Source of the DNA: CAJFUR01 sp904420575
GTDB lineage: Bacteria; Actinomycetota; Coriobacteriia; Coriobacteriales; Eggerthellaceae
Reading direction: 5' to 3'
Length of the DNA: 64,000 nucleotides
NCBI GenBank assembly: GCA_965119745.1
Contig: OZ221973.1
Span: 3,038,001 to 3,102,000 of the forward strand
The notes under the pieces were generated by a model. It was not told the origin of the DNA and ran no database searches. It saw nothing but the letters and a program-made list of their open reading frames with translations. Of the stretch, positions 52,799-60,120 are shown one piece after another. Made by a program: the position numbers and the translations under genes. Each line of letters begins with the position of its first letter. Position 1 is the stretch's first letter.

Positions 52799-53025
52799 CT
52801 GTTTCAGGGCGAGGTGGAAATCCTCACTGGCGGTAAGCGGGAACCCGGCACGGCCGGCACCCCGCGAGTCCGCGACCCTGATGCTTGTCGTCGTCCCGGC
52901 CGGTCAGCGTTTCCGGCGGACGGGTCGCACAGGCCGCACCGAGCGGCTCGTGCGCGGCGAGGGCATGAGGCTGATCCGGTGAAATCCCGGAACCAACGGT
53001 CACAGTCCGGATGGAAGAGGCAGAG
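52799..53025 (+). ncRNA. FMN riboswitch (RFN element)
   Basis: The hallmark blocks are present in order: TCAGGGCGAGGTGGAAATCC (52804-52823), CACTGGCGGTA, CCGCGAGTC, GATCCGGTGAAATCCCGGA and CCAACGGTCACAGTCCGGAT followed by GGAAGA. The variable arm between CGCGAGTC and GATCCGGTG is about 95 bases, longer than common. It precedes ribU and a terminator, so FMN should stop transcription of the riboflavin transporter operon. The rest of the 491-base gap 52679-53169 has no gene. Confidence 0.95.
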
Positions 53026-53070
53026 TTCGCATGGGAAGCGGGGCCGCAGGCGCCGCCGATCCTGCGAATC

Positions 53071-53113
53071 ACAAGCCCGTATAGAAGGAATTCATACGGG
53101 CTTGTTTCTTTTC
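53071..53113 (+). terminator. Riboswitch-controlled terminator
   Basis: ACAAGCCCGTAT (53071-53082) and ATACGGGCTTGT (53094-53105) form a perfect 12-base stem followed by TTCTTTTC. Its position between the FMN aptamer and ribU indicates transcriptional control. Confidence 0.93.
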
Positions 53114-53169
53114 TGCGAGGCAAGGAACGAACCCGCACGGAAGCGCCTCGCGAAAGGAAGGTGGACATC

Positions 53170-53868
53170 ATGTCCGAAACCATCCGCACCGATGCGGACG
53201 GCGCCATCGCCGCCGCCGAGGCCGTCGAGGCCGGCGTGCCCGCGGGCAGCCCGGCCGACTCCCCCGTCGCCGCACGCGCGGCCGACGACGGGCGGGACGT
53301 GGACTTCACGAACACGAACCGCTGGGACACCCGCCAGCTGGTCACTATGGCGCTTCTGTGCGCCATCGGCGTGCTGCTGTCGTTCATCGAGTTCCCCCTG
53401 TTGCCGGGCGTGACGTGGCTCAAGTACGACGCCTCGGCCATGCCGGCCATGGTGAGCGGGTTCGCGTTCGGGCCGGCTGCCGGGCTTGCAGTGGGCGTCG
53501 TGGGCGCCGTCATCCACGGCATTCTCATGGCCGACTTCTCGGGCGCCGTCATGAACATCCTCGTCGTCTTCGGCTTCGTGTGGCCCGCCGCCTTCCTCTA
53601 TGCCAAGCGCCACACCTTCAAGGGCGCCGTCGCGGGCCTGGCCGTGAGCGTGGTGGCCGCCACCGTCATGGCCATCGTGGGCAACCTGCTCGTCACGCCC
53701 GCATGGCTCGGCGTGCCCCTGCAGGCGGTCATCGACATGATCGTGCCCATTCTGACGCCGTTCAACCTGATCAAGGCCGTGTTGAACGCGGTTTTGACCC
53801 TGGTGGTGTACAAGAGCATATCCAACTTGGTGACCCCCAAGAAGAAGCAGGTGAAGGGACGGAAATGA
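53170..53868 (+). CDS. ribU: Riboflavin ECF transporter S component
   Basis: A 232-residue membrane protein binding riboflavin for the ECF transporter. After an Ala/Asp-rich N-terminal tail of about 45 residues it has the RibU pattern: TRQLVTMALLCAIGVLLSFIE, LPGVTWLKYDASAMPAMVSGFAFGP (with the conserved KYD) and six helices ending in LVVYKSISNLV. The FMN riboswitch upstream fixes the substrate. The ATG at 53170 follows AAGGAAGG; nine bases upstream a GTG is possible. It overlaps ecfA1 by four bases (ATGA). Confidence 0.93.
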   Translation: MSETIRTDADGAIAAAEAVEAGVPAGSPADSPVAARAADDGRDVDFTNTNRWDTRQLVTMALLCAIGVLLSFIEFPLLPGVTWLKYDASAMPAMVSGFAFGPAAGLAVGVVGAVIHGILMADFSGAVMNILVVFGFVWPAAFLYAKRHTFKGAVAGLAVSVVAATVMAIVGNLLVTPAWLGVPLQAVIDMIVPILTPFNLIKAVLNAVLTLVVYKSISNLVTPKKKQVKGRK

Positions 53869-54857
53869 CATTTGACCCAGTCGCAGGTCCGTCAAAGTCA
53901 GCGAGGGTTTCCCCCGTGCCCGAGATTCGTGGGATCGCGGAGGCGACGCGTACTTCGGTACGCGAGCCTCAGCGATCGTGCGAAGATCGGGTGCGGGGGG
54001 AAGCCGCAGCGGCAGCCCGTTTCGATGACCGTCAGGTCATCGAAATCAAAGACGCCGGGTTCACGTACGACGGCGAGACGTTCGTGTTCGAAGGGCTCGA
54101 CCTGGACGTGAGGCAAGGGCAGTTCGTCTGCCTGCTGGGCGGCAACGGGTCGGGCAAGTCGACGCTCGCCAAGCACGTGAACGCCCTGCTCACGCCCGAC
54201 GAGGGAAGCGTGCATGTGCTGGAACGCGACACGCGCGACCCGCACGCGACGTACTTCATCCGCAGCAACGCGGGCATGGTGTTCCAGAACCCCGACGACC
54301 AGCTGGTGGCAAGCTTGGTGGAAAACGACGTGGCCTTCGGCCCGGAGAACCTGGGCGTGCCCACCTCCCAGCTGGCGACGCTCGTGAAGCGCTCGCTCGC
54401 CGAAGTGGGACTGCAGGGATACGACGCGCGCGAGACGAACGCGCTTTCCGGCGGCCAGAAGCAGCGGGTGGCCATTGCCGGCGTGCTGGCCATGAATCCG
54501 CAGATACTCGTGCTCGACGAGGCGTCGGCCATGCTGGACCCGCGTGGACGGGCGGGGCTTCTGCGCGTCTGCCAGGAACTGCACGAGCGGGGCATGACCA
54601 TCGTCATGATCACTCACTTCATGGAAGAGGCGGCGCTCGCCGACCGCGTGGTCGTGCTCGATGGCGGACGCGTGCGCCTGGACGGCACCCCCGAGGAGGT
54701 GCTCACGCAGGGCGAGCTGCTGGAGAGCCTGAACCTGGACATGCCGTTCGCCTGCCGCCTGTCCTTGCAGCTGCAGCGCCGCGGCGTGCCCGTGAAGGCC
54801 TGCGTGACCGACGCCGAGCTGGAGGAGGAACTGTGCCGATTGTTTTCGACCAGGTAA
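53865..54857 (+). CDS. ecfA1: ECF transporter ATPase A1 with repeat-encoded N-terminal extension
   Basis: A 330-residue ATPase of the ECF module. Walker A is GGNGSGKST, the signature LSGGQKQRV and Walker B ILVLDEASAMLD (Ala where Pro-Thr is common). The conserved core begins at about residue 57 (VIEIKDAGFTYDGE). Residues 12-47 are encoded by the 108-base family B palindromic repeat (53898-54005), inserted in frame. No ATG and no ribosome binding site lie between the repeat and the core; a GTG within the repeat lacks one, so the ATG overlapping the ribU stop is the likely start and the repeat is translated. It pairs with EcfA2. Confidence 0.9.
   Translation: MTFDPVAGPSKSARVSPVPEIRGIAEATRTSVREPQRSCEDRVRGEAAAAARFDDRQVIEIKDAGFTYDGETFVFEGLDLDVRQGQFVCLLGGNGSGKSTLAKHVNALLTPDEGSVHVLERDTRDPHATYFIRSNAGMVFQNPDDQLVASLVENDVAFGPENLGVPTSQLATLVKRSLAEVGLQGYDARETNALSGGQKQRVAIAGVLAMNPQILVLDEASAMLDPRGRAGLLRVCQELHERGMTIVMITHFMEEAALADRVVVLDGGRVRLDGTPEEVLTQGELLESLNLDMPFACRLSLQLQRRGVPVKACVTDAELEEELCRLFSTR
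53898..54005 (+). repeat. Palindromic repeat family B inside ecfA1
   Basis: A 108-base copy, 36 codons, in frame. Fixed blocks: TCAGCGAG, GTGCCCGAGAT, a central hairpin GAGGCGACGCGTACTTCGGTA and mirror, and GATCGGGTGC. The outer arms GGTTTCCCCC (53906-53915) and GGGGGGAAGCC (53995-54005) are complementary to each other but unlike the arms of the copy at 18621. Confidence 0.85.
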
Positions 54858-55987
54858 GCTTCACCTACGAAGATCCCGATCGCGCAGAGAAGCAGCGCCG
54901 CCGCGAAAGGAAGCGCCTGCGTGCCGCGCAGCGTGCGGCGCGGAAGGCTGCGACGCAGGGGCAGGCCGCGGCCGATGCCACGGCCGCGACTGCGGCCGAA
55001 GCCGGGGCCACGGCCGCAGTCGCGGCCCCCATCGGCGGCTGCGCACCTTCCAACCCAGGATCCGTACCGGCGCCTTCCGACCCGGGTGTTTCCTCTGCGT
55101 CTTCCACCACCGACGCCTCCCTCTCCCTGCTGGAGGACGTCGAGGAGAAGCCGGCCTGGGGCACGGCGCCCGACGCGGTCTGGGCGCTGCGCGGCATCGA
55201 CTTCACGCTGGAAGACGGCGAGTTCTTCGGCATTGCGGGACACACGGGCAGCGGCAAGAGCACGCTCATCCAGCACATGAACGGACTGGTGCATCCCACC
55301 TGCGGGCGCGTGCTCGTGGGCGGACAGGACCTGGCCGACAAGAAGGCCGCGCAGGCCTTGCGCGGGCGCATCGGCATCGTGTTCCAGTATCCCGAATACC
55401 AGCTGTTCGCCGCCACGGTGTACGACGACGTGGCGTTCGGTCCCCGCAACTTGGGACTAGACGCCCAGGAAGTGGACCGGCGCGTGCGGCGCGCCCTGGA
55501 AAGCGTGCGGCTGGACTTCGACGCGCTGCAGGCCAAAAGCCCCTTCGAGCTTTCCGGCGGCCAGCAGCGGCGCGTCGCGTTCGCGGGCGTGCTGGCCATG
55601 AACCCGAAGGTGCTGGTGCTCGACGAGCCCGTGGCCGGCCTGGACCCGCAGGCCCGGGCTGAATTCCTGCAGCTCATAGCCGAGCTCCATGCTCAGGGCA
55701 TCACGGTGGTCATGGTGTCGCACACGATGGACGACCTGGCGCTTCTGTGCGACCGCATCCTGGTGCTGAAAGAGGGCGAGCAGTTCGCGCTGGGCACGCC
55801 TGCCGAGGTGTTCTCCCATGCCGAGGAGCTGCGCGCCATCGGCCTGGGCGTGCCCGAAGCACAGAAGATCGCGAACGACCTGCGCAAGGAGGGGTTCGCG
55901 CTGCCCGCCGCCCTGTACGATGCCAACACGCTCGCGGATGACCTGGCGGCGCTCTACCATGCGCACGGGGAGGGATCCCATGCCTGA
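54833..55987 (+). CDS. ecfA2: ECF transporter ATPase A2 with large N-terminal-lobe insertion
   Basis: A 384-residue ATPase, about 95 residues longer than usual. The first strand (VPIVFDQVSFTYEDPD) is separated from the next (VWALRGIDFTLEDGE, about residue 116) by a basic helix (RAEKQRRRERKRLRAAQRA) and a low-complexity Ala/Thr/Pro/Ser stretch. Walker A is GHTGSGKST, the signature LSGGQQRRV and Walker B VLVLDEPVAGLD. Within the insertion, 54972-55035 is a DNA palindrome. The GTG start follows GGAGGAGGAACT and overlaps ecfA1 by 25 bases. It forms the asymmetric ATPase pair with EcfA1. Confidence 0.9.
   Translation: MPIVFDQVSFTYEDPDRAEKQRRRERKRLRAAQRAARKAATQGQAAADATAATAAEAGATAAVAAPIGGCAPSNPGSVPAPSDPGVSSASSTTDASLSLLEDVEEKPAWGTAPDAVWALRGIDFTLEDGEFFGIAGHTGSGKSTLIQHMNGLVHPTCGRVLVGGQDLADKKAAQALRGRIGIVFQYPEYQLFAATVYDDVAFGPRNLGLDAQEVDRRVRRALESVRLDFDALQAKSPFELSGGQQRRVAFAGVLAMNPKVLVLDEPVAGLDPQARAEFLQLIAELHAQGITVVMVSHTMDDLALLCDRILVLKEGEQFALGTPAEVFSHAEELRAIGLGVPEAQKIANDLRKEGFALPAALYDANTLADDLAALYHAHGEGSHA
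54972..55035 (+). repeat. In-frame palindrome inside ecfA2
   Basis: GGCCGCGACTGCGGCC (54982-54997) and GGCCGCAGTCGCGGCC (55012-55027) are perfect 16-base complements; CCGATG (54972-54977) and CATCGG (55030-55035) extend them outward. It encodes part of the Ala-rich insertion. Confidence 0.75.
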
Positions 55988-56783
55988 CAAGGCCATGTTC
56001 GGCCGGTACTGGCCGGGCACCAGCCCCGTCCACCGCATGGACCCGCGGGCGAAGCTGCTGCTGTCGCTGGCCCTCATGGTGGCGACCTTCTGCGCCCAGA
56101 ACTACGCAGGGCTGGCGGTGTGCGCCGCGTTCGTCGTCGGCTTCTACGCCGTGGCCGGCATACCGCTCGGGCAAGCGTTCCGCTCCATCGGCCCGCTGCT
56201 GTTCATCGTGGTGGTCACAGCGCTTCTGAACGTGTTCTTCGTGCAGGGCGGCACCGTGTACTTCCAGTGGTGGATCTTCTGCATCAGCGAGGCGGGGATC
56301 GCCTCTGCGGCGTTCATCGCGTGCCGCCTGTTGTTGCTGCTGCTGGGTGTGAGCCTTCTCACGCTTACCACCACGGCGCTCGACATCACCGACGCGTTCG
56401 AGTACCTGCTCAAACCCTTCGCGCGCATCGGCCTGCCGGCACACGAACTTGCCATGATGATGGGCATCGCCCTGCGGTTTCTGCCGCAGTTCGCCTTCGA
56501 GCTGACCACGGTCTACCGCGCGCAGATCAGCCGCGGCGCCACGTTCGCAGGCTCGCTCAAAGGCCGCGCGCGCATGCTCAGCTCCATGATGGTCCCGCTG
56601 TTCACGAGCGCGTTCCGCCATGCGGAGACGCTGTCGGCGGCCATGGAGGCGCGCTGCTACCACGGGGGGCCCGGCCGCACGCGGCTGCGTCCCTTGGCGT
56701 ACTCCCGGCGCGACGTGGGCGGCGTGGCGGTCATGGCGGCGCTGTTCGCCCTCGTCATCGCCACGAACTTCCTGCCACTGTGA
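55980..56783 (+). CDS. ecfT: EcfT transmembrane protein of the shared ECF module
   Basis: A 267-residue EcfT. The conserved start region GRYWPGTSPVHRMDPRAKLLLSLALM is seen, followed by about five helices; the coupling helices carry AQISRGATF and AMEARCYHGG, the two Ala-Arg-Gly/Cys-type motifs that touch the ATPases. It overlaps ecfA2 by eight bases with GGGAGGG upstream. RibU-EcfA1-EcfA2-EcfT under the FMN riboswitch forms a complete riboflavin importer and may serve other S components encoded elsewhere. Confidence 0.93.
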   Translation: MPDKAMFGRYWPGTSPVHRMDPRAKLLLSLALMVATFCAQNYAGLAVCAAFVVGFYAVAGIPLGQAFRSIGPLLFIVVVTALLNVFFVQGGTVYFQWWIFCISEAGIASAAFIACRLLLLLLGVSLLTLTTTALDITDAFEYLLKPFARIGLPAHELAMMMGIALRFLPQFAFELTTVYRAQISRGATFAGSLKGRARMLSSMMVPLFTSAFRHAETLSAAMEARCYHGGPGRTRLRPLAYSRRDVGGVAVMAALFALVIATNFLPL

Positions 56784-56815
56784 GCGGGCACGACACAGAG
56801 ACCGTAGCGCGGCAG

Positions 56816-57018
56816 GCGCCCGCCGAAGGCAGCACGGCCAAGGCGCACCGCCGGCGCCTGCCGAGCGACAGCATGACCGGGGCGCGGCGGAAGCGTCCGC
56901 AAAAGGAACCGGAGAACGGAGCGCGGCAGGCACCTGCCGAAGCACAACATGCATGACCGGGGCGCACGCGCCCGCCGAGAAACCATAGGACCAGGACGCG
57001 ACAGAAGCGCCCGCCGAC
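56816..57018. repeat. Degenerate 38-base tandem repeat
   Basis: The motif GCGCCYGCCGA recurs at 56816, 56854, 56930, 56968 and 57007, with a decayed unit at 56892, giving a spacing of 38, 38, 38, 38 and 39 bases. Several units also share GCATGACCGGGGCGC. The array fills the gap between ecfT and the PNPOx-like gene. The unit is not a multiple of three and no gene is open through it. Confidence 0.75.
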
Positions 57019-57032
57019 AGAAAGGCTCACCC

Positions 57033-57455
57033 ATGGAACAGACCGGAACCCAGACCATCGTCGACTACCTGACGAGCGTGCCTGCATGGTACCTGGCCAC
57101 CTGCGAAGGCGACCAACCCCACGTGCGCCCCTTCAGCTTCGCCGCCGAACAGGACGGGCGCATCTGGTTCTGCACCGCCACCACCAAGGACGTGTACCGC
57201 GAGCTTGCGACCAACCCCAAGTTCGAGCTGACGGCCTGGAAGCCGGGCAGCGGCTGGGTCATCCTGCGCGGCAAGGCCGACCTGCAAGACCAGGCGAACG
57301 ACGACGTGCGGCACGCCGGCTTCGAGCATCTGGTGGCGCTTGGCGAAAGCTACGACGGCCCGGACGATGAGACGCTCACGTTCTTCTCGGTCACCGAGCC
57401 TCAGGCGTGGATCTGCGACATCGACGGCAGCTGGAGTCCCGTCCTTCTGCCCTAA
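57033..57455 (+). CDS. Pyridoxamine 5'-phosphate oxidase-like flavin-binding protein
   Basis: A 140-residue split-barrel protein. WYLATCEGDQPHVRPFSFAAEQDGRIWFCT (residues 18-47 region) is the flavin-binding strand pair typical of small PNPOx-like proteins, and FELTAWKPGSGWVILRG continues the barrel. Lacking the C-terminal dimerisation domain, it is not classical PdxH. These small proteins bind FMN or F420 and reduce varied substrates; the function here is unknown. The ATG at 57033 follows AGAAAGG. It lies directly after the tandem repeat and downstream of the riboflavin transporter, a fitting context for an FMN protein. Confidence 0.85.
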   Translation: MEQTGTQTIVDYLTSVPAWYLATCEGDQPHVRPFSFAAEQDGRIWFCTATTKDVYRELATNPKFELTAWKPGSGWVILRGKADLQDQANDDVRHAGFEHLVALGESYDGPDDETLTFFSVTEPQAWICDIDGSWSPVLLP

Positions 57456-58059
57456 AGCCCTTTTCCACCAGCTGCGTTCCCGCCTGACGCGCCAGGCGCG
57501 GGTGCATCCCCGCCTGGCGCGTTCGCCGCGGGCACGTCTCCGCCGAACGCGATCCCCTCAGGCGCCGCCGAAACCTCTCGCCCGGATGTCCTCAGCGGGC
57601 GCGTCTGCCGCCGGAGCGCGTGGCTGGCAGCCTTCCTCCCCTGCTGCGCTTGCCAGCCACGCTCCCAGCCACACAGCCGGCGACCCCCCATGCGCATGGT
57701 GGGGCTGGCGCTCCTCCCTCCCCGCCATGCGTGGCCTCTTCCCCAGCCACATGCACCACCCGAACGGCAGCCTACCCCATCACATGCGTCGCGCGGCCTC
57801 TTCCTCCGCCGCGTGCGTGCAATCGCCCGCACGCGGCGGATTGCGTTTTACATGGAAAATGTGCCTCATCCAAAAAGGCTCGGTATCACCCAAGGGGAAA
57901 GCGTAAACTATAAGCGACCTGGAAGGGCAGATTCCGCGACCTTCCTCATCATCGTTTGCGCAGGACAGGCTGCGCGCTTGGGAGAGGCCACGGCAAGGGA
58001 GCCGCAGAGGATCGGGCAATCGCCTGGTCCGTGCAATTGGGAAAGCAGGGGTTGTCGAA
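57456..58059. other. Gene-poor stretch with hairpins
   Basis: No convincing gene in 604 bases. A perfect or near-perfect stem (57487-57502 with 57508-57522, loop TGCAT) follows the PNPOx-like gene and may end transcription. A second, perfect 13-base stem (57805-57817 with 57828-57840) lies before an AT-richer segment (57840-57960) that probably carries the promoter of the 64-residue protein. Between them is Pro/Ala/Arg-coding low-complexity DNA with many GCCATGCG/CAGCCAC words. Confidence 0.5.
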
Positions 58060-58254
58060 ATGGACATGGTTGCATACGCGCAGCGCATGGAGGCGGTCAA
58101 GCAGGCTGCTGCACGCATGTTCGAGCTGGCAGGTACCGAGGACGAAGTGTGCCAACTCGAACAGGCCATAGGCCGCGAGGTCATGTACTTGGCCGCCATT
58201 GCCCAATCGGAACTGGTGAAGCCCCCTGAAGGCTGGGATCCGTTCGGCCGTTAG
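58060..58254 (+). CDS. Small helical protein of unknown function
   Basis: A 64-residue protein, mostly helical: AYAQRMEAVKQAAARMFEL then EVCQLEQAIGREVMYLAAIA, ending SELVKPPEGWDPFGR. One cysteine, no membrane helix. The ordered helices, a conserved-looking PPEGWDPF end and a strong terminator 21 bases downstream argue for a real gene. GCAGGGG lies about 12 bases before the ATG, which is slightly distant. No family is recognised. Confidence 0.6.
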   Translation: MDMVAYAQRMEAVKQAAARMFELAGTEDEVCQLEQAIGREVMYLAAIAQSELVKPPEGWDPFGR

Positions 58255-58274
58255 CCCTCGACGGGCAGCAAGCG

Positions 58275-58321
58275 GAGAAGAGCGCCGCAGCGGGATCCGC
58301 GCGCGGCGCCCTTCTCTTTTC
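58275..58321 (+). terminator. Rho-independent terminator
   Basis: GAGAAGAGCGCCGC (58275-58288) pairs with GCGGCGCCCTTCTC (58303-58316) with minor bulges, followed by TTTT. It ends the small gene at 58254 and may also serve the convergent DUF1292 gene. Confidence 0.8.
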
Positions 58322-58346
58322 GGATCGCGGAGAGGCGCCGCCGGTC

Positions 58347-58670
58347 TCAGTCGGAAAAGTCGTAGAGGTCCTTCGTGGCCTCGCGGAAGACCTCGTAAGC
58401 CTCCGTCGCTATGGATTCGTCCTCCACCAGCTCGAAAGCGGCCGGCTGATCGTCTTCGTCCAGCTCGGTCACCTCCAACACCACGATCTCTCCCGACGAC
58501 CCCGCCGGGGCGTCCTCCGACACCGGGAAGAAGAAGCCGTAGCGGCGGTCCTGGTGGATGATGAGGCCCAGGAACTCGAGCTCGGACTGTTCGCCCTGTT
58601 CGTCTTCGAAGACGATGGTCAGGCCCTCCTCCACCGGAGGACAGAAGTTCGGAGCGCTCCCTTGACGCAT
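58347..58670 (-). CDS. DUF1292 family protein
   Basis: A 107-residue acidic protein. The core GLTIVFEDEQGEQSELEFLGLI, YGFFFPVSEDAPAGSSGEIVVLEV and a closing YEVFREATKDLYDF helix match the DUF1292 pattern, a small family of unknown function found mostly in Gram-positive bacteria. The ATG at 58670 follows GAGGAAGG six bases upstream; the frame extends further upstream without similarity. It is convergent with the 64-residue gene and stands alone. Confidence 0.82.
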   Translation of the reverse strand: MRQGSAPNFCPPVEEGLTIVFEDEQGEQSELEFLGLIIHQDRRYGFFFPVSEDAPAGSSGEIVVLEVTELDEDDQPAAFELVEDESIATEAYEVFREATKDLYDFSD

Positions 58671-58789
58671 GACGATCCTTCCTCGAACGGTTGCAGATGC
58701 TGGTAGCGTACCACACTGCCCTGCGTCCAATCGGCCCGGCTGGCCTTTTTCACCAAGTCGATGGTCTTTGCCGACAGCGTTTTTGCGGG

Positions 58790-58832
58790 TGGACAAAAAT
58801 GCGCCAATTCTTTATTTCCGTTTGAGAATAAT
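58790..58832 (+). repeat. TGGACAAAAA repeat, upstream copy
   Basis: Begins TGGACAAAAATGCGCCAATT and continues CTTTATTTCC. Related copies: 58892-58930 (inverted) and 60081-60120 (direct). TGGACA and the TATTTC 17 bases later also have promoter spacing. Confidence 0.65.
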
Positions 58833-58891
58833 TTTGCCCACGCTCATTTAAGCAGGCTTTATTGGGGCAGGGATCGAAGAAGGCGGCTCCG

Positions 58892-58930
58892 CATTCTCTC
58901 AAATCCAAAGAATGGAGCCCTTTTTGTCCA
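58892..58930 (-). repeat. TGGACAAAAA repeat, inverted copy
   Basis: On the minus strand it reads TGGACAAAAAGGGCTCCATT, then CTTTGGATTTGAGAGAAT, matching the copy at 58790 including the ATTCTTT and TTTGAGA parts. The remainder of the 456-base gap 58671-59126 shows no gene. Confidence 0.65.
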
Positions 58931-59126
58931 TGATGCTAGGGCTTGTGCTAGGATGAGTCCGCGAAACCCTCTTTCCTCCTGCACGCGTTAGGATGAGACG
59001 ACGACCCTGTTCATCTCGCATACCACAGCAGCGGAATGCTGGCGATCGGGACGGTTCGATGCGCTGCTTGGCGGGCCCTCGATCACTCCGAAGTATCGGC
59101 CGGCCGGCTCCGCCACCGTCGGAAGG

Positions 59127-60116
59127 ATGGCCAGCCTGCTCGCGTTCGATCGCCTGGGGATCACCTGCAAAGAAGCGCTGCTCTTCGACGGCGGCAACCC
59201 CGTCGGAGCTGCCGCTAACAAGCCGTACGCGCATGAAGTCCGAGAGGCAAGGGCGGGCGCGCTCGCCTTCGCTTCAGGCCCCTTGCACGTGATGGTAGCC
59301 GGCAAGTCGCTGGTGAATCCCGTCCGGGATTCCGTTTGCCACCTCTGTTCCACCGGACTGCCCTCGGGTTCTTTCGTTCGCGTTAGCGGCGGCTTGCTCC
59401 TATGCTCTCCCGAACTGTGCTTCCTGCAGATGGCTGCGCTCATCCCCTTTCACGCGCTCGTGAAACTGGGCTTCGAGCTTTGCGGGCTCTATACGTTGCA
59501 GCCCGACGGTCGCGCAGAATACCAGCGAGTGCTGCCCCCGACAACGGTGAGCGCGCTCTCGGCATACCTCGAGCGACGGCCAAGGGCGTCCGGCGTGGCA
59601 ACAGCCCGCAAAGCGCTCCGTTACGTGGCCGTCGCTTCAGGATCCCCCATGGAAACCGCGATGGCCGTCATACTTTGCCTTCCGCTGCGCCTCGGCGGTT
59701 ACGGCCTGCCTCTTCCTCGCATGAACTACCGCATCGACGCGCCGAGGAGCAAAGGCCATGGCTGGGAGAAAAGTTACTACCTTTGCGACCTCTATTGGCC
59801 CGATGCCCACATAGGCGTCGAATACGACAGCGACCTGGAGCACACCGGCCCGATCCGCATCGCCGAAGATGCGCGGCGGCGCAACGACCTCGCAAGCCGT
59901 GGAATCACAACCATCACCGCGACGCGCGAGCAGGTCATGGACGGAGAGGGACTCGACCGAATCGCCCGCCAGCTCGCGAAAAGGCTGAACGTGCGCATCA
60001 GAAGCGAACGGGGATGGAGCCTTGACGCACGGCAGCGGCTTTTCCGTTCGCTCGTCACCACGAAAGACGTCGAGGCAAGTTGGACAAAAACGCGTCGATT
60101 CTTTATATGCAAGTAA
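59127..60116 (+). CDS. Protein with C-terminal PD-(D/E)xK nuclease-like domain
   Basis: A 329-residue protein. Residues 1-150 form an unfamiliar domain with CHLC (71-74) and scattered hydrophobic strands. Residues about 172-270 resemble a DUF559/Vsr-like nuclease fold: E176 (GSPMETAMAVIL), D221 (YYLCDLYWPDAHIGVEYD), E232 and D234, then DARRRNDLASRGITTITATREQV, the usual helix and last strand. The active-site acids are all kept. Multi-copy families of this type occur in Eggerthellaceae (recollection). The last ten residues (WTKTRRFFICK) are encoded by the third TGGACAAAAA repeat. No partner methyltransferase or toxin gene is adjacent. The ATG lacks a well-placed ribosome binding site. Confidence 0.7.
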   Translation: MASLLAFDRLGITCKEALLFDGGNPVGAAANKPYAHEVREARAGALAFASGPLHVMVAGKSLVNPVRDSVCHLCSTGLPSGSFVRVSGGLLLCSPELCFLQMAALIPFHALVKLGFELCGLYTLQPDGRAEYQRVLPPTTVSALSAYLERRPRASGVATARKALRYVAVASGSPMETAMAVILCLPLRLGGYGLPLPRMNYRIDAPRSKGHGWEKSYYLCDLYWPDAHIGVEYDSDLEHTGPIRIAEDARRRNDLASRGITTITATREQVMDGEGLDRIARQLAKRLNVRIRSERGWSLDARQRLFRSLVTTKDVEASWTKTRRFFICK

Positions 60117-60120
60117 AAAT
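60081..60120 (+). repeat. TGGACAAAAA repeat, downstream copy overlapping the gene end
   Basis: TGGACAAAAACGCGTCGATT, then CTTTATATGCAAGTAAAAAT. About 24 of the first 30 bases match the copy at 58790. It encodes the last residues and the stop of the nuclease-like gene. Confidence 0.65.

Noticed and set aside
56816..57018. CRISPR array
   Set aside because: The 38-base units are tandem and degenerate throughout, without alternating constant repeats and unique spacers, and no cas gene is present.
57452..57832. Minus-strand frame of 126 codons in the gap after the PNPOx-like gene
   Set aside because: Arg/Gly/Ala low complexity, crosses hairpins, no ribosome binding site.
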